A stretch of 64,000 nt of DNA from assembly GCF_001552135.1 (NCBI RefSeq), contig NZ_BCQP01000045.1:1-64000 (forward strand), given 5' to 3'. The notes under the pieces were generated by a model, which was not told the origin of the DNA, did no database searches, and was given only the letters and a program-made list of their open reading frames with translations. Position 1 is the first letter of the stretch. Each line of letters opens with the position of its first letter. Below are positions 41,981-50,283 of this stretch, one piece after another. The position numbers and the translations under genes are program-made. The DNA comes from Actinomadura chibensis NBRC 106107 (lineage in GTDB: Bacteria; Actinomycetota; Actinomycetes; Streptosporangiales; Streptosporangiaceae).

Positions 41981-42089
41981 CGACGATCGCGGGCACCGCC
42001 GTGGCTGCGGATATTGTTCCTTGTCAGCACCCGGACCAGCGCTGGACCGGCGCCCGGGCCACCCGGCCGGAACCCGTGGGGGAGGGATC

Positions 42090-42722
42090 GTGGCGAGGAT
42101 CTCGTCGGCGCGGCCGTCGGCCGAGCCGAGCTCACCCGAGCAGCACGACCGCCGCCGCCGGATCCTGCGCGCCGCGGCCCGGATCGGGGCGGAGAAGTCG
42201 CTCGAACGCGTCCAGATGCACGAGGTGGCGAAAGAGGCCGGGGTCGCGATCGGGACGCTCTACCGGTACTTCCCGTCCAAGGTCCACCTGTTCACCGGGG
42301 TGATGGCCGCGCAGGTCGACCGGCTCCGCGAGCAGGTCCACGCGCCCGCGCCGGGCACCAGCCCCGAGGACGCGGTCGCCGACCTGCTCGTGCAGGCCAG
42401 CCGGTACCTGATGGCGCAGCCGGTGCTGTCGGCGTCGATGCTGCACGCCTCCAACACCGCGCACGTCGCGACCGTCCCGGACACGATCCACATCGACAAC
42501 ACGTTCCGCGACATCCTGCTGCGGGCGGTCGGCATCGACGACCCGACCGTGCAGGACGTCACGCTCGTCCGGCTGGTCATGCAGTGCTGGTACGGGGTGC
42601 TCCAGTCGAGCCTGAACGGGCGCGCGTCCATGGCGGACGTGGAGAGCGACATCCGCCTGGCGTGCCGCCTGCTCCTCGCGCCCCGCTCGAACGCGCCCCG
42701 CTCCAAGAAGCGCCGGGCTTGA
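42090..42722 (+). CDS. TetR-family regulator, KstR-like
   Basis: A 210-residue TetR protein. The DNA-binding domain reads RRRRILRAAARIGAEKSLERVQMHEVAKEAGVAIGTLYRYFPSKVHLF, which resembles KstR, the cholesterol-catabolism repressor, particularly VQM and GTLYRYFPSKVHL. The ligand domain is less alike. It lies among steroid-type genes, and a KstR-like box occurs at 45966. GTG start; GGAGGG precedes it closely (about 4 bases). KstR identity is an inference from one domain. Confidence 0.75.
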   Translation: MARISSARPSAEPSSPEQHDRRRRILRAAARIGAEKSLERVQMHEVAKEAGVAIGTLYRYFPSKVHLFTGVMAAQVDRLREQVHAPAPGTSPEDAVADLLVQASRYLMAQPVLSASMLHASNTAHVATVPDTIHIDNTFRDILLRAVGIDDPTVQDVTLVRLVMQCWYGVLQSSLNGRASMADVESDIRLACRLLLAPRSNAPRSKKRRA

Positions 42723-42745
42723 CAGCGCCCCCGCCGGACGGCCCG

Positions 42746-42778
42746 GACGGCCCGCCGACGCCTTTCCGGCGGGCCGTC
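42746..42778. terminator. Terminator hairpin between tetR and the propeller protein gene
   Basis: GACGGCCCGCCG (42746-42757) pairs perfectly with CGGCGGGCCGTC (42767-42778), a 12-bp stem with a nine-base loop, between two convergent genes. Confidence 0.7.
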
Positions 42779-42844
42779 CACCGCGCCTCTCCGCGCCACG
42801 ATCCCGAAATGGCGCGAGAGGCGTTCAGAGGTACGGAGTTCCGA

Positions 42845-43843
42845 TCAGTCGGGGTAGGAACTGCCGAGGGCGGGACGGAAACTGGTCGACGCGTACGGCA
42901 CGACCGCCGGGCTTCTCCAGGACTCGCCGTCGAGCCTGCTCCACCAGATCCGCTCGTCCCCGTTGACGCCCTTCCAGGACAGGAAGGGGACGCCGTTGCG
43001 CCCCGTCAACGATGGGCCGACGCTGCTGTTGGCACCGGGCACGACCTGCGGCGCCGTCCAGGTCGAGGAGAAGAGCGGCAGTTTGTTCCACCAGATCCGC
43101 TCGTCGCCCTCGACGCCTTTCCAGGCGGCGTAGACCGCGCCTCCGATGAACGCCAGCGCCGTACCGGCACTGGTGTTCGCGCCGGGGACGACCTGAGGTC
43201 CGTTCCAGGTGCTGTTAACCGAGTTGTAGTCGGTCCACCAGATCCGCTGGTCTCCGTTGACGCCCTTCCACGTGATTATGGGCTCGACGCTACGGGCGTC
43301 GACCTGCCGGACCGCCATCGCGGGACCGAAACTGCTGAACGCGCCCGGAACCTTCTGCGGCGCGGACCATCCGTTGAAATCGTGCGTCCACCAGATGGCC
43401 TGGTCGCCTTCCACGCCCTTCCAGGCGAGCCAGGTGCCCGCCAGGTTCACCCCGCCCGGGCCGACGCTGGACGCGGCGCCCGCCAACGGCTGCGGGGTGG
43501 TCCAACCGCCGTTGGCGAAGTTGTTGACCCAGATCCGCTGGTCGCCGTTGACGCCCTTCCAGGCCATGGTGAACCTGGTTTTGTTCGATCCGACGAGGGT
43601 GACCCCGGCGCTGGAGTTCGCGCCAGGGACGATTTGGGGGGTCGTCCAGGTGACGCCGTCGTCGTTCAGCCGGTTCCACCAGATGTGCTCGTCTCCGTTG
43701 ACGCCTTTCCAGGTCATGAAGACCACCTCGGTCATCGCGGCCGCGGCGGGTTGGCGCCGTTCAGCCGAATAGGCGGGCTGCGCGCCGCCGGCCAACAGTG
43801 CGAAAACGGCCGAGAAGAGGGCCAGCCGTTTCGTCGTTCTCAT
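42845..43843 (-). CDS. Secreted six-repeat beta-propeller protein, PLL-lectin-like
   Basis: A 332-residue secreted protein: signal peptide MRTTKRLALFSAVFALLAGG, then six repeats of about 48 residues, each with WKGVNGD (or WKGVEGD), xxIWW and xPQxVPGAxSSxGP. The repeat phrase is like that of seven-bladed PLL lectins (Photorhabdus lectin-like), which bind sugars at each blade, but only six full repeats are visible, with a shorter closing segment. No catalytic domain. Tandem repeats are very similar, so recent expansion is likely. Sugar binding is an inference from pattern only. Confidence 0.75.
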   Translation of the reverse strand: MRTTKRLALFSAVFALLAGGAQPAYSAERRQPAAAAMTEVVFMTWKGVNGDEHIWWNRLNDDGVTWTTPQIVPGANSSAGVTLVGSNKTRFTMAWKGVNGDQRIWVNNFANGGWTTPQPLAGAASSVGPGGVNLAGTWLAWKGVEGDQAIWWTHDFNGWSAPQKVPGAFSSFGPAMAVRQVDARSVEPIITWKGVNGDQRIWWTDYNSVNSTWNGPQVVPGANTSAGTALAFIGGAVYAAWKGVEGDERIWWNKLPLFSSTWTAPQVVPGANSSVGPSLTGRNGVPFLSWKGVNGDERIWWSRLDGESWRSPAVVPYASTSFRPALGSSYPD

Positions 43844-44225
43844 GAGAATCGCCTCCGGGGGATTCCTCGGGAGCGGCGGCTGGGAGAGGCCGCCGAGAAG
43901 GCATGCGGGTCAGGGCGGACCGCGATGGCCGCCGAATGGTCGGGAGCGGGACGGTCACGGCTCGGTGCCAGGCGGAATGGCGGGGGTCGGCGCAATGGCC
44001 GGAAGAGGATTGTGTCCGCCGGGTGGAGCGATGGTATTTGTGATCTTGTGTCCGTCCTTCGCCGCCCAGGATCTACCGCGAACTATCGGCAGATCAACTC
44101 TTGACAAATTGTGGTCAATATGACGCGCGCGTTTGTCATGGCCCGGAGCGTCGCGTCCGCCGCCGAGGCCGGATCCGGACGCAGCCGGCGGGGTGGCGCG
44201 CACCAGGATGAGAGAGAGGGAGACC
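43844..44225. other. 382-bp intergenic region with an inverted repeat
   Basis: Divergent control region between the propeller gene and a 3-alpha-HSD-like gene; no gene seen. It is less GC-rich from 44030 on. TTGAC and GTCAA at the ends of 44101-44118 (18 bases) form an inverted repeat that could be a TetR- or GntR-type operator. TTGACA is present at 44101 but no matching -10 lies 17 bp on. Confidence 0.45.
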
Positions 44226-45005
44226 ATGACGGCTCGCACGATCGCGGTCAGCGGCAGCGCGTCCGGCATCGGGAGGGCGCTCGCGACGCTCCTCCGCGGC
44301 CAGGGCGACCGCGTCATCGGCGTCGACCTACGCGACGCCGACGTGACCGCCGACCTGAGCGTCCCCGAAGGACGCTCGCGGGCGGTCGCGGAAACTCTGG
44401 AAATCTGCGGCGGCCTCCTGGACGCGGTCGTCGCCAGCGCCGGGGTCTCGCATTTCACCGACCTCACCGTCAAGGTCAACTACTTCGGCGCGGTCGCGCT
44501 GCTGGACGGCCTCCGCCCCGCCCTCGCCCGCGCCGAAAACCCGCGCGCCGCCGTGGTCGGCTCGATCTCCGGGACGCAGCCCGTGGACGACGCCGTCGTC
44601 CGCGCCTGCCTGGACGGCGACGAGCCCGCCGCGCTGCGGGCGGCGGCGAAGGCCGCCGAAGCCGGGGCCGGGCACACGCTGTACCCGTCGTCCAAGGCGG
44701 CGGTCGCGCGATGGCTCCGCCGCGCCTGCGTCACGCCCGAGTGGGCGGGCGCCGGGATCCCGCTGAACGCGGTCGCGCCGGGCGTCGTCCGGACGCCGAT
44801 GAGCGCCCCGCTGTTCGAGGACGAGCGCATGCTCAAGGCGATGAACGACGCCGTCCCGATGCCGCTGAACGGCTACGCCGACCCGGAGGTGATCGCCGAG
44901 GCGCTGCGCTGGCTCGTCTCCCCGGCGAACACCCACATGACGGGCCAGGTCGTCTACGTCGACGGCGGCGCGGAGGCGACCCTCCGCGGCCCCGACGTCT
45001 TTTAG
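44226..45005 (+). CDS. 3-alpha-hydroxysteroid dehydrogenase/carbonyl reductase-like SDR
   Basis: A 259-residue SDR. The cofactor motif is VSGSASGIGRALATLL; VTADLSVPEGR, LDAVVASAG, VNYFGAVALLDGLRPAL, YPSSKAAVARW (Tyr-x-x-x-Lys) and VYVDGGAEATLRGPDVF match the layout of Comamonas 3-alpha-HSD/CR, including the ADLSxxEGR and VNYFGA phrases. It would interconvert 3-hydroxy and 3-oxo steroids before KstD/KshAB. AGAGAGGG lies five bases before the ATG. Confidence 0.75.
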   Translation: MTARTIAVSGSASGIGRALATLLRGQGDRVIGVDLRDADVTADLSVPEGRSRAVAETLEICGGLLDAVVASAGVSHFTDLTVKVNYFGAVALLDGLRPALARAENPRAAVVGSISGTQPVDDAVVRACLDGDEPAALRAAAKAAEAGAGHTLYPSSKAAVARWLRRACVTPEWAGAGIPLNAVAPGVVRTPMSAPLFEDERMLKAMNDAVPMPLNGYADPEVIAEALRWLVSPANTHMTGQVVYVDGGAEATLRGPDVF

Positions 45006-45010
45006 CCCGG

Positions 45011-45919
45011 CTAGACGGTGCCCGTTTCGTCCAGCGCGGCGACGCTGTACGCGGCGTAGGTCCGGTGCGGGTCGCGCCCGTCGAAATAGGGGGTGAGCCG
45101 CTCGCCGAGCTCCTCGGCGGAGAAGATCCCGGAGGCGGCGGTGAACTTCCGCTCGACGGTCGGCGCGGCCATCAGCGCGACCATGTCGCCGTACACCACG
45201 AACACCTGCCCGCTGATCTTCTCGGCCGCCGGGGACGCGAGGTAGCCCACGAACGTCCCGACCCGCTCGGGCGCCATCGCGTCGAGCCCGCCGGGGGACG
45301 TCCCCTCACCGAACGACGCCTCGGTCATGGCCGTCCGGGCGCGCGGGCAGATCGCGTTCGCGCGCACCCCGTACCGCGCGAGGCCCGCCGACGTGGACAG
45401 GGTCAGCGCCACGATCCCGGCCTTCGCCGCCGAGTAGTTCGGCTGCCCGGCCGAGCCGAACAGGAACGCCTCCGACGCGGTGTTGACCACCCGTCCGTAG
45501 ACCGGGCCCCCGGCGGCCTTGCTGGCGGAACGCCAGTACGCGGCGGCGGCCCGGGACACGGCCGCGTGCCCCTTCAGATGGACGTGGATCACCTCGTCCC
45601 AGTCCCGCTCGGACAGGTTGAACAGCATCTTGTCGCGCAGCACGCCCGCGTTGTTGACGACGACGTCCAGGGAGCCGAACGCGTCGACGGCGGCGGACAC
45701 CAGCGCGTCGCCCGTCGTCCAGGCCCCGACGTCGCCCCGCACCGCGACGGCGCGTCCGCCCGCCGCCACGATCTCGGCGGCGACGTCGTCGGCCGCCGGG
45801 CCCGTGTCGTTGACGACGACGGCGGCGCCCCGCGCGGCGAGCGCGAGCGCCTCGGCGCGGCCGAGCCCGGCGCCCGCGCCGGTGACGACGGCGGTGCGGC
45901 CCGCAAGCGAGAGGTTCAT
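45011..45919 (-). CDS. SDR, Hsd4A / 17-beta-HSD type 4-like
   Basis: A 302-residue SDR with AVVTGAGAGLGRAEALALAARG, VNDTGPAADDVAAEI, NNAGVLRDKMLFNLSERDWDEVIHVHLKGHAAV, SAAKAGI and a C-terminal extension to AYSVAALDETGTV. The phrase NAGxxRDxM and the long form are typical of the multifunctional enzyme/17-beta-HSD4 group, used in steroid 17-hydroxyl and acyl side-chain oxidation. A KstR-like box lies 47 bp before its start. Confidence 0.8.
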   Translation of the reverse strand: MNLSLAGRTAVVTGAGAGLGRAEALALAARGAAVVVNDTGPAADDVAAEIVAAGGRAVAVRGDVGAWTTGDALVSAAVDAFGSLDVVVNNAGVLRDKMLFNLSERDWDEVIHVHLKGHAAVSRAAAAYWRSASKAAGGPVYGRVVNTASEAFLFGSAGQPNYSAAKAGIVALTLSTSAGLARYGVRANAICPRARTAMTEASFGEGTSPGGLDAMAPERVGTFVGYLASPAAEKISGQVFVVYGDMVALMAAPTVERKFTAASGIFSAEELGERLTPYFDGRDPHRTYAAYSVAALDETGTV

Positions 45920-45965
45920 CGGGTCCTCCGGAACGAACGAGATGCGTGACGGGGTCCGACGGACG

Positions 45966-45981
45966 CTAGTACGTGTTCTAG
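45966..45981. promoter_or_regulatory. KstR-like box
   Basis: CTAGTACGTGTTCTAG is palindromic except for one position and differs from the KstR consensus TAGAACnnGTTCTA at one base (T for A in the left arm). It lies between the Hsd4A-like gene and the APC permease gene. A KstR-like regulator is encoded 3.9 kb away at 42090. Confidence 0.55.
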
Positions 45982-45997
45982 TTCGGCTCCGGTCCCC

Positions 45998-46014
45998 GTC
46001 CCGCTGAGCGGTCG
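45998..46014 (+). promoter_or_regulatory. 17-bp operator motif copy next to the KstR-like box
   Basis: GTCCCGCTGAGCGGTCG matches the copies at 25512, 41964 and 59347. It lies 16 bp from the KstR-like box and upstream of both divergent genes. Confidence 0.5.
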
Positions 46015-46085
46015 GCGCCGTTGACCAAGGACCGGCCAAGATTGCGGCGGACGATGCCCCGCCCCCCGCCGGGCGAGGTTTGCCC

Positions 46086-48077
46086 GTGCCGCCCGCGCGC
46101 ATAGTCGGCGGGAACGCTCCGTCCCACCGATCGGAAAGTCTGGAATGTCCACCGAGAAGCAGGCCCTCGGGACGGGCGCCCGCCTTGTCGAGGACTGACC
46201 CCCGCCCGGACGCGGCGCGGACGACCGACCCGTCCCGCGCCCTCCTGCCCGCGCGCCACCCGCTGGCCGGACGCCGCCGCCCGAAGCTGCAGCTCCGCCA
46301 CGGTGAGGGGGACCGGCACCACCTGACCAGCCTCCAGGGCCTGGTCGCGCTGTCCCTGGACGCGCTCAGCTCCGTCGCCTACGGGCCGGAGGCCATCGCG
46401 GTCGTGCTCGTCGCCGCCGGGACGGCCCGGGTCCGGCTCACGCTGCCCGTCACGCTGGCGATCGTCGCGCTGCTGACCGTGCTCGTCGTGTCGTACCGGC
46501 AGGTCATCGCCGTCCACCCGGACGGCGGCGGCTCCTACGCGGTCGCCCGCGACGACCTCGGCCCGCGCGCCGGAGTCCTCGCCGCCGCCGCGCTCGTCAT
46601 CGACTACGTCCTCACCGTCGCGGTCAGCCTCGCGGCGGGCGCCGCCACCCTCGCCTCCGCCTTCCCCGCGCTGCTGCCCTACCTGCTGGAGACGTCGCTC
46701 GCGGTCCTCGTCGTCCTGACCGCCGTGAACCTGTACGGGATCGCCGACAGCGCCCGCGTGCTGATGCTGCCGACCCTCCTGTTCATCGTGACGATCCTCG
46801 GCGTCGTCGCGGTCGGCCTCGCCCGCGCCCACCCGGCCGCGACGGTCGGCTCCGGCGTCGTCTCGCACGCGGACGAGGCGCTCGGCGTGATGCTCGTCCT
46901 CAAGGCGTTCGCGGCCGGGTGCACCGCGCTGACCGGCGTGGAGGCGATCGCCAACGGCGTCCCGATGTTCCGGCGCCCCCGCGTCGCGCACGCGCAGCGC
47001 ACCGAGCTGATGCTCGGCGCGCTGCTCGGCGTCATGCTCGTCGGGCTGGCGCTGCTGATCCGCCGCGACATGGTCGTCCCCCGGGACGGCGTGACGATCC
47101 TCGCCCAGCTCACCGCCGGGGCCTTCGGCTCGGGATGGACGTACCAGGCGGCGAGCGTGATCGTCGCGGTCGCCCTCGCCCTCGCCGCCAACACGAGCTT
47201 CGGCGGGCTGCCCGTCCTGCTCAGCCTCCTCGCCAAGGACCGCAGACTGCCGCACCTGTTCGCGCTGCGCGGCGAGCGTCCCGTGCACCGGTACGGGGTG
47301 CTGGCGGTGGCCGTCGCCGCCGGTCTCCTGCTCCTCGCCGTGGACGCCCGCACCAACCGCCTGCTCCCGCTGTTCGCCGTCGGCGTGTTCACGGGCTTCA
47401 CGATCAGCCAGATCGGGCTGGTGACGCACTGGGCCCGCGTCCGTCCGCCCAACTGGGCCGGGAAGGCGCTGCTGAACGGGACGGGCGCGACCCTCACCGC
47501 CGTCGCGACGCTCGTCCTGCTGATCACGAAGTTCACCGAGGGCGCGTGGGTCGTGGTCGTCGTCGTGCCGCTGCTGATCGCGCTGTTCACCCGCGTCCGG
47601 CACTACTACGACGAGGTGGCGCGCGAACTGCACCTCGGCACGCTCCCGGAGCGCCGGCCGGAGCCGGCTGCGGCCGGACGCCTGGTGATCGTCGCGCTGC
47701 ACCGGTTCGGCGCGACGACCGGCCCCGCGCTGAGCACCGCGCTCAGCCTCGGCGAGGAGGCGGTCGCGGTCATCGCCGCCACGGCCGAGACGGACGCCCG
47801 CGCCCTGCGCGACCAGTGGGAGCGCTGGGACCCCGGCGTCCGGCTGGAGATCGTCGACAGCCCCCGGGACGCGCGGATCCGCCCGCTCCTGGAGTACGTC
47901 GCGCGGACCGCCGCGCGGGACGGGCGGCCGCTGCTCGTGCTCGTCCCGACCGTCCGGTCGAGCCGTCCCCGGTACCGGTTCCTCTACGACCAGGGCGCGA
48001 TCCTGCTGGCCGAGGCCGTGCGCGAGCACGTGCCCGGCGCGCTCGTCTGCGTCCTGCCGTGCCGCGTCCACGCCTGA
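46086..48077 (+). CDS. APC-family amino acid/cation permease with C-terminal cytosolic domain
   Basis: A large permease of the amino acid-polyamine-organocation superfamily: DALSSVAYGPEAIAVV near the start is the classic first-helix motif, with about 12 helices following and a cytosolic C-terminus of about 150 residues resembling universal-stress-type domains (RLVIVALHRFGATTGPAL). The GTG at 46086 is chosen because GCGAGG precedes it; the start is not certain, and TTG 46185 is an alternative, because the N-terminal 60 residues are poorly conserved. No riboswitch was recognised in the leader. Confidence 0.75.
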   Translation: MPPARIVGGNAPSHRSESLECPPRSRPSGRAPALSRTDPRPDAARTTDPSRALLPARHPLAGRRRPKLQLRHGEGDRHHLTSLQGLVALSLDALSSVAYGPEAIAVVLVAAGTARVRLTLPVTLAIVALLTVLVVSYRQVIAVHPDGGGSYAVARDDLGPRAGVLAAAALVIDYVLTVAVSLAAGAATLASAFPALLPYLLETSLAVLVVLTAVNLYGIADSARVLMLPTLLFIVTILGVVAVGLARAHPAATVGSGVVSHADEALGVMLVLKAFAAGCTALTGVEAIANGVPMFRRPRVAHAQRTELMLGALLGVMLVGLALLIRRDMVVPRDGVTILAQLTAGAFGSGWTYQAASVIVAVALALAANTSFGGLPVLLSLLAKDRRLPHLFALRGERPVHRYGVLAVAVAAGLLLLAVDARTNRLLPLFAVGVFTGFTISQIGLVTHWARVRPPNWAGKALLNGTGATLTAVATLVLLITKFTEGAWVVVVVVPLLIALFTRVRHYYDEVARELHLGTLPERRPEPAAAGRLVIVALHRFGATTGPALSTALSLGEEAVAVIAATAETDARALRDQWERWDPGVRLEIVDSPRDARIRPLLEYVARTAARDGRPLLVLVPTVRSSRPRYRFLYDQGAILLAEAVREHVPGALVCVLPCRVHA

Positions 48078-48143
48078 TCACCAGGCGGACGGGTGCGTGC
48101 GGTGCTTCTTTCGTGGAAGTGGCGGCGCTTCCGCGCGGAGCCT

Positions 48144-49184
48144 TCAGGAGAGGAGCTTCGCTAGCTGGGCCATCTCGGCGGGTGGGTCGATCACCGGCTG
48201 GATGAGCAGTTCGTCGACGCCTGCCTGTTGCAGGGCGGTGACGCGGGCGCGGACGTCGTCGCGGGTGCCGACCAGGGCCAGGGCGTTCATGAGCGACGGC
48301 AGGATCAGGTCGCGGTCCTGCGGCGCGATGCGTCCGAGGTAGTTGGGATAGAGCCTGGTGTGCCGGTCGGGGGCGTCGGGGGTGGTGCCGCGCCGGTCGA
48401 GCAGTTGTCGCACCGCCTCGCGTTCGGCGGGGCCGAGCTGGTCGGCGAAGGCGGGCGTGTCGGCGGCGAAGGCCAGCAGCGACATGACGAGGTGGCCGGT
48501 CGCGTCCCGGGCCGCGTCGCCGTCGGGGGCCTCGCCCTCGCCGAGGATGTGCAGCGCGGTGACCAGGTAGGAGTCGGGGTCCGGGGACGTCTCGCGGGCG
48601 GCGGCGCGGCGCGCGTCGTGGAGCGCGCGCCAGGCCGCCGGGTCCAGCAGGCCGAAGGAGATCAGGCCGGTGCCGCGACGTCCGGCGACGGCGGCGGCCT
48701 TCGGCCCCAGCGCGGCCACGACGAACTCGATCGGGTCGGCGGTGTTGACCTGCGTCCCGGCGTGCAGGAACCGGACGTCGCACACCCGGTCGCCTTCGCG
48801 GTACTCGATGGCGCGTCCGGCGCATAGTCCCTGCACCGAGGCGGTGAAGGACTCCAGCGCGTCCGCCGTGGTCGGCCGCATGCCCAGCGTGCGCCGGGCG
48901 GTGTTCCCCGTCCCGACCCCGCAGATGATCCGGCCCGGCGCCAGCGCGTTGAGACTGGCGAACCCGCTCGCGGCGGCCGGGGCGGAGCGCAGCGCCGGTG
49001 ACGTCACGCCGATCCCGAGCCTGATGCGGCTGGTGGCCTTCGCGCACAGGCCCAACGCGACGAAGGGGTCGCCATGGACCATCGGGGTGTCGTTGACCCA
49101 GAAACTGTGCAGGCCCAACCTCTCGGCCTGTAAGGCGAGGTCCTCCACGCCGGGCTGTGCGGTGACCACGACGCCTGCGCGCAT
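48144..49184 (-). CDS. LLM-class F420-type oxidoreductase
   Basis: A 346-residue luciferase-like protein: MRAGVVVTAQPGVEDLALQAERLGLHSFWVND, RIRLGIGVTSPALR, GRIICGVGTGNTARRT and FVVAALGPKAAAVAG. The fold is the F420-dependent LLM group. The start is at MRAGVV with GGAGG five bases before the ATG. Nothing in the neighbourhood defines the substrate. Confidence 0.8.
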   Translation of the reverse strand: MRAGVVVTAQPGVEDLALQAERLGLHSFWVNDTPMVHGDPFVALGLCAKATSRIRLGIGVTSPALRSAPAAASGFASLNALAPGRIICGVGTGNTARRTLGMRPTTADALESFTASVQGLCAGRAIEYREGDRVCDVRFLHAGTQVNTADPIEFVVAALGPKAAAVAGRRGTGLISFGLLDPAAWRALHDARRAAARETSPDPDSYLVTALHILGEGEAPDGDAARDATGHLVMSLLAFAADTPAFADQLGPAEREAVRQLLDRRGTTPDAPDRHTRLYPNYLGRIAPQDRDLILPSLMNALALVGTRDDVRARVTALQQAGVDELLIQPVIDPPAEMAQLAKLLS

Positions 49185-49422
49185 CGAAACCTCCAAGGTG
49201 TGAGGACCGCGACAGGCCCAGCTTCGCAGCCCGCGCGTTCACCCGCGCTCGGCTTCGCGCTTCCGGGGTTGTTGGCGCGGCGCTCGTCGGCGGGATGACG
49301 GAGGGGCGGGCCGGGTCACACCGGGTACCGATGGGCGAGTCACGCCGGGGGGCGATGTGCGACGGCGCCGGGCGGCGACATGCTCTTCGAAGGTCCGAGG
49401 TGTGCTGTCCGGAGGGGTTCCC

Positions 49423-50283
49423 ATGTCTGCTCATGCGGCGTTGTCGCGGCCCGGGAGGGGGCGCGGACTCGTCCCCGCCGTGCTCGTCGTCCTGGTCGCG
49501 GCCCTGGCGGTCGCGTTCGTCTTCGTCCCGTGGATAGCGGCGGGCGCGGGACCGGGCGGCGGCTACGACAGCGAGGGCGACCTTCGCGATGCCCTTCGCG
49601 AGTCGTTCGTCGCGTACTGGAGGTCGGGCGACCGGGACGTGTCCCCGGGGCTGGAGCGGGTCGTCGACTACTGGTTCCGGTTCCACCTGGTCAAGGGCCT
49701 GATCTCCGCGCTCATGCTGGGCGTGCTGATCGCGCTCGGCGTCATCGTCTGGAAGGCGTTCGTGCGGGCCGACGCCCTCGGCGCGGGAAGGCGGGCCGCC
49801 CTCGCGTCGGCCGGTGTCGTCGTCTCGCTGGGCGCGGTGTTCTCGCTGGTGGCGCTGATGGCCAACGTCCAGGGCCTCATCGCGCCGCTCTCCTCCCTCA
49901 TGCCGATGGTGGTGTCGGGCAAGGCCGACCCGACGCTCACCAGCACACTCGACCAGATCCGGGGGCAGTTGGAAGCCTCGCCGGGCGCGGGCGGGCACTC
50001 GCCCGCCCTCGACCTGCTGATCGACGACTTCGCCCGCTACCACGCGGCGATGGCCGTGATCGCCGCGACCGTGATGGCCGCCTTCATCGCCCTCAGCGTC
50101 GCGCTGTGGCGAAAATTCGCCAGGACCGACCGGTCGGGCCGACGGGCCAGGCGCGTCCTCGCCTCGTTCGGCGCCGTGACCGTGCTGCTGTCACTGGCCC
50201 TGGTCGTCGTCACCGTGGCGAACACCTACACCGCGGGCCACTCCGCCCCCGCCCTCCAAGCCTTCTTCGAAGGCTCCTGGTAA
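49423..50283 (+). CDS. Five-helix membrane protein of unknown function
   Basis: A 286-residue membrane protein with five predicted helices, near residues 15-40, 90-112, 128-150, 210-232 and 248-270, and an extracytoplasmic loop holding LRDALRESFVAYWRSGDRDVS. It is not recognised as a family member. GGAGGGG lies five bases before the ATG. Its 3' end overlaps the convergent AraC-type gene by 58 bp. Confidence 0.65.
   Translation: MSAHAALSRPGRGRGLVPAVLVVLVAALAVAFVFVPWIAAGAGPGGGYDSEGDLRDALRESFVAYWRSGDRDVSPGLERVVDYWFRFHLVKGLISALMLGVLIALGVIVWKAFVRADALGAGRRAALASAGVVVSLGAVFSLVALMANVQGLIAPLSSLMPMVVSGKADPTLTSTLDQIRGQLEASPGAGGHSPALDLLIDDFARYHAAMAVIAATVMAAFIALSVALWRKFARTDRSGRRARRVLASFGAVTVLLSLALVVVTVANTYTAGHSAPALQAFFEGSW

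Noticed and set aside
42007-42018. GGATATTGTTCC before tetR as another Rrf2 site
   Set aside because: Only GGATATT is shared with the rrf2 and ahpD sites; it resembles a -10 region, and similar GGATATT occurs at 16160 by chance.
42845-43843. Regular DNA repeats resembling an array
   Set aside because: They are coding repeats of a beta-propeller protein, not CRISPR; there are no constant repeats with unique spacers.
45982-46085. Possible riboswitch (c-di-AMP or amino acid type) before the APC permease
   Set aside because: No conserved core of a known riboswitch class could be recognised; the region is better explained by the two operator motifs.
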